In this document: positions 57,715-64,000 of the stretch, piece by piece | Numbering within the stretch: position 1 is the stretch's first letter | Layout of the letters: every line of letters starts with the position of its first letter | DNA from: Limnoperna fortunei | Taxonomy: Eukaryota > Mollusca > Bivalvia > Mytilida > Modiolidae | Direction: 5' to 3' | Assembly (NCBI GenBank): GCA_944474755.1 | Contig: OX104124.1 | Location: forward strand, 24,712,452-24,776,451 | Length of the DNA stretch: 64,000 nucleotides | The notes under the pieces: model-generated | What the model was told of the DNA's origin: nothing | Seen by the model: only the letters and a program-made list of their open reading frames with translations | The model's database searches: none | Program-made: the position numbers and the translations under genes

Positions 57715-57829
57715 ATTTCTTTTTTTTAATATGACTACTGTCATCATCGCCCAAATCCTCGGTAGGTTCTCGTCTGAATCCTTTATCTTCTAGTATGTCT
57801 CTGATCTCTGGTATTAATACAGCAATGTT
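57715..57829 (-). CDS. PASK: PAS-domain kinase, end of PAS region
   Basis: A 115-bp exon (acceptor TTTTTTTTTCAG, donor AAT|GTAAGA; phases 0 and 1). It encodes NIAVLIPEIRDILEDKGF, then EPTEDLGDDDSSHIKKKK. The start matches the 'N I x x L I P' strand that closes the PAS fold after ELIGR in the previous exon. The acidic then basic tail begins the linker. Confidence 0.85.
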
Positions 57830-57965
57830 CTGAAAAAAAAAGAGTTAAAACTTTGCAATTTGAAATCTCTATTTAATGATAATTAAAGAAACAGCACCAA
57901 GACATGTATGCATAGACAAAAAAAGTTATTAAATATATTTATTCTCAAATACTCAATATGTACAT

Positions 57966-58222
57966 TTAAGGTATCCGGACCATAATTGGACACGTGATCA
58001 TATTTGGTGTCCTGGATGTCCATTGTTTTTCAAAGGAGCAGACCGGCAAACATCGGAAATTCTATTTGAGTAACTAACTTTTTTTGCTTACAAATGTATA
58101 CAATGACTCAAAATATTTAATTTGTATCATTAATTGGCAATACATTGATTGAAAACCGCTGTATTTTTTAGTCATACATATAAAATGAAACGGTGACTTC
58201 AATTATGGGTCGGATACCTTAA
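57966..58222. mobile_element. MITE, about 257 bp
   Basis: The left end TTAAGGTATCCGGACCATAA is inverted at the right end (TTATGGGTCGGATACCTTAA). If TTAA is the target duplication, the ends are GGTATCCG and a piggyBac/Kolobok-like origin is possible; otherwise TTAA may be part of the inverted repeat. Confidence 0.6.
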
Positions 58223-58756
58223 ACTGAATAATCTTTGGTTGATTACTTGATTATGATTATTCAAAACAGATATTTGGTTTGTTTTGCACCACATACAGTC
58301 ATTGTTCAGCTATTTTTTATGGGGGGAGGAAGATGGAATACCCCTTCCCCATCTCTGCAAAGGGATTTAAAAAAAAAAGATGAGCACTTTTTGTTTGGTA
58401 ATAAGTGATGTTTTTCGTAACAATAGTTAAATGCTAGCTGTTCATTTAAAATCACTTAATGAATCATCATATATTCAAACCATGATAGTAATCATTGCAC
58501 CCAAACTTATGCTGTAAATGTTTCACGATTAAGATGACACTGATATATTACAGACAAACCTGCAGTGGGGAAAGACAAAAAAAAGTTGCAAGTCTGAAAT
58601 GGTTGGGTTGTAAAGCAAATGTCTTAATAAATAGGGAATGGTTTACAATTTGTTGGATGAAGGTTTTAGGTCTGTGTAAAAAAATGTAGGAAGAGCTGAT
58701 TAAGCATGGTACTATCTTCTGAAACGTTATGTAAAATGAAAGTCTGGAAAATGACA

Positions 58757-58905
58757 ACTCCCTTCACTGGTAAACCTAAACGACTAAAATGCCTACTTTC
58801 GGTAAAAATTAGAGCAAAACGGCTAAAAACTCCCTTCACTGGTAAACCTAAACGACTAAAATGCCTACTTTCGGTAAAAATTAGAGCAAAACGGCTAAAA
58901 ACTCT
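58757..58905. repeat. 75-bp tandem duplication
   Basis: Two apparently identical copies of a unit beginning ACTCCCTTCACTGGTAAACC and including CCTACTTTCGGTAAAAATTA. It lies in a PASK intron. The open frames on both strands here are by-products. Confidence 0.95.
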
Positions 58906-60320
58906 ATATTCTACCATTTTTCTTTATTTTAAACAATATTCTCCAAAATTAGACACAAACTTAATTTGACCGTAACTTTCTAAAGCGCTCAAGTGATCAC
59001 CATTTTCTGATAACGTAATCGATAATCTATAGCCATTAAATATAAAGAAAGCTGCTCACATAACTGTTAAAATGTCAAAGTTGTCACAAGCTATGGTAAC
59101 TATTTCAAGTCTGTAGTTTAAATATTATTGAACGTAAAAGCTTCCAAAATTTATTACAGACTATGGTAAATTAATGTAATTAATTTAAATTAAATATACA
59201 TTGTTTATTTATTTTGTGCGATGACAAATTGCTCTTTGTGACATATATAGTTAGACAAACGATTTGAATAGTGTGTTTATATTTCTTGGAGATAATCAAT
59301 CCACAGGTGTTACCAGTAATTTTGTCTGAACATGGTTTATGAGTACACAGCAGGTGTTCGAAGGTTGTTGTATTGCTAATGTTTCCTTTATTTTCTTAAT
59401 GGTTGTCAACATCCAATGCTTAATAAAGTAATAATATCTTAAAACCATTGTGGTAAAAACTATTGAATATTTATAATACGGTTGAATAAAGATGGCGTTT
59501 TTTATTTACATGTAAATAATGTTCACTTTTATGTTTTAACCAAGTAAAAGAATATACCAATATTTGTATACAGATTTAGAATAAATATAGAATAACATAT
59601 ATTTACGGATGTAGAAATATCCGTTAAAAATAATATATATACGAATTTAAAAAAAAAAAAAACAAACAAAATATATGAATACAATCTAATTAAAACAGAT
59701 CGGTCGTATCAGTATGTCGTAAAACAAAATTGTACGAGTTTTTTACAAGTTCCAGTGACTCATCTGTTACCAGATATCACTGAATAAACATCTATTTTCA
59801 ATACATGATGCCAATTTATGTGGTTCACGTGCCATCCTGTCATAGAAATTGCAAGACAAAAGAGGTAAGAAATTGTCAATATAAATATATATAAATATAA
59901 TAATGGTTTTAAAAATAAAAATGAAAAGAATGTTTTAGACTATCTACACTACAGCTCTAGTGTGTTTTTTCACTCATCTACTTTATGAATGGGGCATAGA
60001 GTGTGAAAAAAACTTCATGCTTATCAAAACTGCTCACCCTGTGACGCTTTGTAGTGGGCATGCTGTTTTTGTTCTTTTGTTTCCTTTCTAAAAAGCCCTA
60101 TGAATAATTGATTTTGTTTGAATGTGGTTTAAAGTGGCATGAATAATTTTTCAGCAATATCATTAAATGCAGTTGTCTTTACAGATGAAGCAGGTGTACC
60201 CATTGACCCTTGACCTGTGGCAGGAGAACTGGCCAATAGACATTGGTGGGATGACCAGTGTGACTGGGTGAAAAACTTGAGCTGTAGTGTTACAATGCAC
60301 TTCATTAGAACAACACTTAC
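58906..60320. other. PASK intron, non-coding
   Basis: AT-rich sequence with A and TA runs (59580-59700). Nothing recognisable was seen. Confidence 0.6.
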
Positions 60321-60472
60321 TCTTCCAATGAGTTCCTTGCTGTTATAACCAAACAATAAACGGGAAAAGTTTTCATTGATGGACTGGATCCTTCCATCAG
60401 GTAGAAAAGTGATCAGTCCACTGATACTAGAAAACACCCAGATAATTCCCAAATAGATGTTGTCATAGCAAC
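60321..60472 (-). CDS. PASK: PAS-domain kinase, PAS domain core exon
   Basis: A 152-bp exon (acceptor TGTTTACAG, donor AGA|GTAAGT; phases 1 and 0). It encodes GIIWVFSSISGLITFLPDGR, IQSINENFSRLLFGY, then NSKELIGR. WVF..ISGLIT.LPDG.I..IN..F...LFGY...EL.G is the sensory PAS domain of PASK, which in vertebrates binds small hydrophobic ligands and restrains the kinase (family knowledge). This is the best anchor for the PASK identification besides the kinase exons. Confidence 0.92.
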
Positions 60473-60642
60473 CTGTAAACAAAAAATGTTATTTCCTTCA
60501 GTCAATGTGAACACTTTAATCAGTCAAATCTCTTAGAACTTTCCTTTATTGTTCTACTATGTTCCTAAGAATATTAACTGTCAGGAATGCAACTGTTTGC
60601 CATTACTTTTTAATTTACTTTTCAACTCTGTAACAGAAAAAG

Positions 60643-60808
60643 TTATTATAGGATTAAACACTGGGATTTAGGAAATTATCAATGTGTAAACTCCAGCAAC
60701 TCACAAACTAAGTAAAGTCCGAAGGACTTTATGTCAAGTTTGTGAGGGAGTCGCCGGAGTTCACATATTGATAATTTCCTAAATCCCAGTGTTTAATCCT
60801 TATAATTC
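60643..60808. repeat. Near-perfect palindrome (fold-back element), copy 2
   Basis: Arms TTATAGGATTAAACACTGGG and CCCAGTGTTTAATCCTTATA enclose GAAATTATCAATGTGTAAAC and its inverse. The centre is AAAGTCCGAAGGACTTT. It shares the terminal GGATTAAACAC and the central CTCACAAAC with 52270-52432. Confidence 0.9.
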
Positions 60809-61217
60809 TATGAAATAATCATTGCAATTTTAAAAACAGCAAAAAACAGTTGCTGAAACCCATCTAGACCTTAAAACGTACCTAGGCCTGAAGGCGTAGG
60901 GATATGCAAAATATAGTACCATGGGAATCGCTGTTCTGTATATATTAATAGGAAAAAAAAACAAAATGAAACACTAAATTGAATATATATTATATTTTTT
61001 TTTAAATCTCAGTCGATTTAATTGGAAATAATTGTGGCAGAGAAAACATTGTCCCCTCTCCCTAACGATACGCTAGGAGGACGCCATCTTGTATACATTG
61101 GATACTGAAAGTAGTCCCCTCAGAGGAAATATCGATATATAAATTATCTGAGATGACGCCATTGAAGTGTTTTTATCCAATCGAAGCACTTAATATAAAT
61201 AAATTACAGCATGAATA

Positions 61218-61390
61218 GAATTATTATAGGATTAAACACTGGGTTTTAGGAAATTATCAATGTGTAAACTCCGGCGACTCACTCACAAACTAAATAAAGT
61301 CCGAAGGACTTTATGTCAAGTTTGTGAGGGAGTCGCCGGAGTTTACACATTGATAATTTCCTAAAACACAGTGTTTAATCCTTATAATTC
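61218..61390. repeat. Near-perfect palindrome (fold-back element), copy 3
   Basis: Same arms and the same AAAGTCCGAAGGACTTT centre. This copy retains the longer CGACTCACTCACAAAC arm. It was produced with its flank by the tandem duplication. Confidence 0.9.
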
Positions 61391-61874
61391 TGTGAAATAA
61401 TCGTTGCGATTTTTAAAACAGGAAAAACAGTTACAGAAACCCATCTAGACCTCAAAACGTACCTAGGTCGGAAAGCGTTGGGATATGCAAAACATAGTAC
61501 CAATGGAATCGCAGTTCTGTAGAATATTGATAGGAAAAAAACAAAAATGAAACTCTAAATTGTGTTTATATTATATTTTATTTGAAATCTCAATCGATTT
61601 AATTTGAAATAATTGGGGCAGAGAAAACATTGTCCCCTCTCCCTGACGATACGCTAGGAGGACGCCATCTTGTTTACATTGGATACTGAAAGTAGTCCGC
61701 TCAGAGGAAATATCGATATATAAATTATCCAATCAAAGCACTTTATATAAATAAATTACAGCATGAATAGAATTATTCAATCCTAAACAAAAGAAACAAT
61801 GTATTTATGCATTTGTATACCTTAATTGTACAATTAACTAAACTTATGGATATTGGATATTTTATTACATTAAC

Positions 61875-62004
61875 CTTTTTCATGGTTACTAGGTGGTACA
61901 TTTCTGGGATCAGCTTCAACTTCTGATGCCATTTTGACTGATATACTTAAAGGAAATGGCACCCCATCTTTGGTTCTGCCTGTAGCTCTTTGTTTTCTGA
62001 TATC
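61875..62004 (-). CDS. PASK: PAS-domain kinase, inter-PAS exon
   Basis: A 130-bp exon (acceptor TTTGTATAG, donor AAAAAG|GTTAAT; phases 0 and 1). It encodes DIRKQRATGRTKDGVPFPLS, then ISVKMASEVEADP. GRTKDG..FPLS is the characteristic closing strand of a PAS-associated segment, and it continues LPKSGKPISK of the previous exon. Confidence 0.88.
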
Positions 62005-63264
62005 CTATACAAATTACAAGTTAAATAAAATAACAGAAATGTTATAAACAAATGTTTATGTATTAATTGGTCATAAATGGTGTGAAGATCGAGGCCATAC
62101 CTGTAAAAAGTTTGATCGTTATTGATTTAATCCATATTCTAATACACCATCATGCTTTTGCTATTTAAACAAAGCCATGTTAAATTCCAATAAATTTAAT
62201 TTGCACATGTCTAGATTGTCAATTTCAATCTATTTAATTTTATTAAAAAACGTTTGTAAAATTTTTTGTTAATAAAGTTCTTATTTTTGGTTTGAATTTT
62301 CAGATTAGCATAACTTAACATAATGCGATTAAATCATTTTTCTCATCACTCGAGATTATGACAAACGGCCATCCACTAGCATGCATTTATATGCTGCTTC
62401 AATGTTCAGATTGCCGTATTTGTCCTAATCAGAATCAAAATAATTCATGCATATCATACTTCATTGTCATTTTAACATGGGCAATATATCCACAAATATA
62501 ATGCAAACCCATGTTAAAACTACAATTAAGTATAACATGCATGCATACTTTCTTAAATACATGTAGTTATGTATTTACGACAAAACTGTCATCAGTTAGT
62601 ACTTATTTATGCCTTTGTCGGTAAATTTGCAGAAATTGGTTTTACTTATATAAATATACGCCAAGAAATTGCAATAAAATCTGATTTATTATCAAGATCA
62701 TTGACACATGCAATAATACCTATTCACACATCTTATCAATAATAGGATACATTTATATTTTCACAAAAACATAAATTCATGTCAAAAAAAGATTTATTTA
62801 TCTAATACAATGAAGAAACACAATTTAATTGATAAAATGTGACCTGGTTTAAAATATATAAACAGCTATCGATTACAATTCATTCATCAACCATTTCTGG
62901 AAAATACAAGACATGGTTTATTGATCTCAGTTTTACTTGAACACTCAATTTCAAGCCATCAAAATTTGCCTGTACTTCTATATAAAACATTAAAGGTGTT
63001 TACAATTCTTATCGGAACACTATTCAAAATAAACCATGGTTTTGCTATGAACAGTCATAGATACAAGTACAATAAAATCACTGACATCCGATCTTTCTTA
63101 TATTCATCCATTTAGAGAATAATTATGTTAAACAAAAAATGACCATAAGCAACAACATATACACAGCACAGACAATTTCACTAACTGGTTAATCATATTA
63201 CTAGGAGCCATTTCACCATATCAATGTTAAGGAACAAATAATGTTCTACTTAATGTATACCTAC
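62005..63264. other. PASK intron, non-coding
   Basis: A 1.26-kb AT-rich intron. No repeat element or extra exon was recognised. Confidence 0.65.
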
Positions 63265-63399
63265 CTTAGATATAGGTTTCCCAGACTTTGGTAGACAAAA
63301 GGACGGTATTAACTGTGTCATATCCAAACCTTCCAAATCATCTGGTGAATCAAATCCATGCAGATAGGCTAACTGGTGATCACATGATAAAATCACACC
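63265..63399 (-). CDS. PASK: PAS-domain kinase, most 5' exon in the window
   Basis: A 135-bp, 45-codon exon in phase 0 on both sides (acceptor GATTTCAG, donor AAG|GTAGGT). It encodes GVILSCDHQLAYLHGFDSPD, then MTQLIPSFCLPKSGKPIS. The G.I..CD...AYLHG...D.L.G...T.LIPS pattern fits the region between the two PAS domains of PASK. No start codon is here; the first PAS domain and the 5' end lie beyond position 64000. Confidence 0.88.
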
Positions 63400-63559
63400 C
63401 TGAAATCATACATCAATGGTTGTTCAGAGAGTTATATGAATTTATGGTTTTTGTTGTGACTTATTTCATACAAAATGTTGAAATTATTTAAATAACAAAA
63501 GTTGAGTGTGCTTTTATCTGAAAGAATCTTTGGTTTTGTTAAAAAAACAGGAGGCAATT

Positions 63560-63830
63560 TGGTTTGTTTAAAAGATGTTTAATGGCACTTTCAGCAATTT
63601 TTCATGGAATCCACTTTTTATTGGGCATGTTGAGGGTAGGAAGAGAGAGTACATGGAGAAAACCCTACATTCGGTAGAAAAACTGGCAATCCCTGTCAAT
63701 AAAGATTGAAGTCCAGTACACCCTACCCTTACTGAGACTCGAATCGCAACCGCAGTGTTGACAGACCAGGTGATCAATTGTGACAAGCTACCTTAACCTC
63801 TTTGCCACATAGGCCCCTGAGGCATGCTGG
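63560..63830 (-). mobile_element. tRNA-derived SINE, full-length-looking copy
   Basis: On the minus strand: a degenerate A box (GTGGCAAAGAGGTTAAGG), B-box region GCGATTCGAGTCTC, body TTTTTCTACCGAATGTAGGG, and a conserved block ending AAAAATTGCTGAAAGTGCCA. The other SINE fragments of the window can be ordered along this copy. Confidence 0.7.
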
Positions 63831-63894
63831 TATTCCCCAAATAACTGGGGCAAGATAATGCTAAAAATAAACTTATCTGTACCCATGTTCTGTT

Positions 63895-64000
63895 TGTGTG
63901 TTTGTTTGAATGTCATTTAATGCCAACTTCAGGAGTTTTTCAGCTATATTATGGCCTCCAGCTTTTTTTTTGGGGGGGGGGGGGGGGGGAGGGGGGAGGA
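63895..64000 (+). mobile_element. SINE-related block and G-run at right edge
   Basis: GTTTGTTTGAATGTCATTTA, then TTTTTCAGCTATATTATGGC, matches the 12215 and 29840 fragments in the same orientation. It ends in a T run and then a G-rich tract that reaches the window edge. Confidence 0.6.

Larger units (their letters stand above)
60643..61789. repeat. Tandem duplication (2 x about 575 bp), each led by a palindrome
   Basis: Unit 1 is about 60643-61216 and unit 2 about 61217-61789. Both contain AACCCATCTAGACCT, AACGTACCTAGG, GATACGCTAGGAGGACGCCA and end GCATGAATAGAATTATT. They differ by scattered substitutions and a roughly 30-bp deletion in unit 2 near 61728. Confidence 0.9.

Overview
This window looks like eukaryotic, AT-rich, intron-rich and very repeat-rich metazoan DNA, most probably from a bivalve mollusc. 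A mytilid-like mussel is my guess, not proven. The clues are small conserved exons in kilobase introns, tRNA-derived SINEs, and many elements with a tandem-repeat core and terminal hairpins that resemble bivalve 'pearl'/HINE (Helentron-derived) elements. There is no prokaryotic or organellar gene organisation.

Two host genes are convergent. On the + strand, three exons (1996-2079, 5967-6059, 6369-6455) join in frame and give the C-terminus of a Sec6/EXOC3-like exocyst subunit. On the - strand, thirteen exons between 63399 and 18075 join with matching splice phases into 943 codons plus a stop. They encode the second PAS region, a long acidic linker and the whole Ser/Thr kinase domain of a PAS-domain kinase (PASK). 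Its 5' exons lie beyond the right edge of the window. About 11.6 kb of repeats (6456-18074) separate the two 3' ends.

Repeats fill the introns. The 19.9-kb PASK intron between the glycine-loop exon (43455-43619) and the catalytic-lysine exon (23440-23565) is a set of nested transposons. A pearl-like element (27209 to about 43420) is split by a CACTA element (27485-43009, CAA target duplication). The right terminal repeat of the CACTA element is split by a GGCC-ended TIR element (33062-42736, ATA duplication). That element contains a Ngaro/DIRS-type tyrosine-recombinase retrotransposon (33388-41503), which itself carries a CAGGG-ended TIR element (39325-40121). A separate MITE (41533-42307) lies beside the retrotransposon.

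The most unusual observation is that two PASK exons have had their 3' end and 5' splice site tandemly amplified into the following intron. At the catalytic-lysine exon this is a 62-bp unit with 27 donor sites at exact spacing. At the large linker exon it is a 44-bp unit with 4 donors. In both cases any distal donor would add an immediate in-frame stop codon. Other observations are a 1.26-kb inverted-repeat element carrying SAP-domain and THAP-domain fragments, a family of about 165-bp near-perfect palindromes, and a paralogous empty site that defines the ends of one pearl-like insertion. All homology calls come from reading the sequence; no database search was run.
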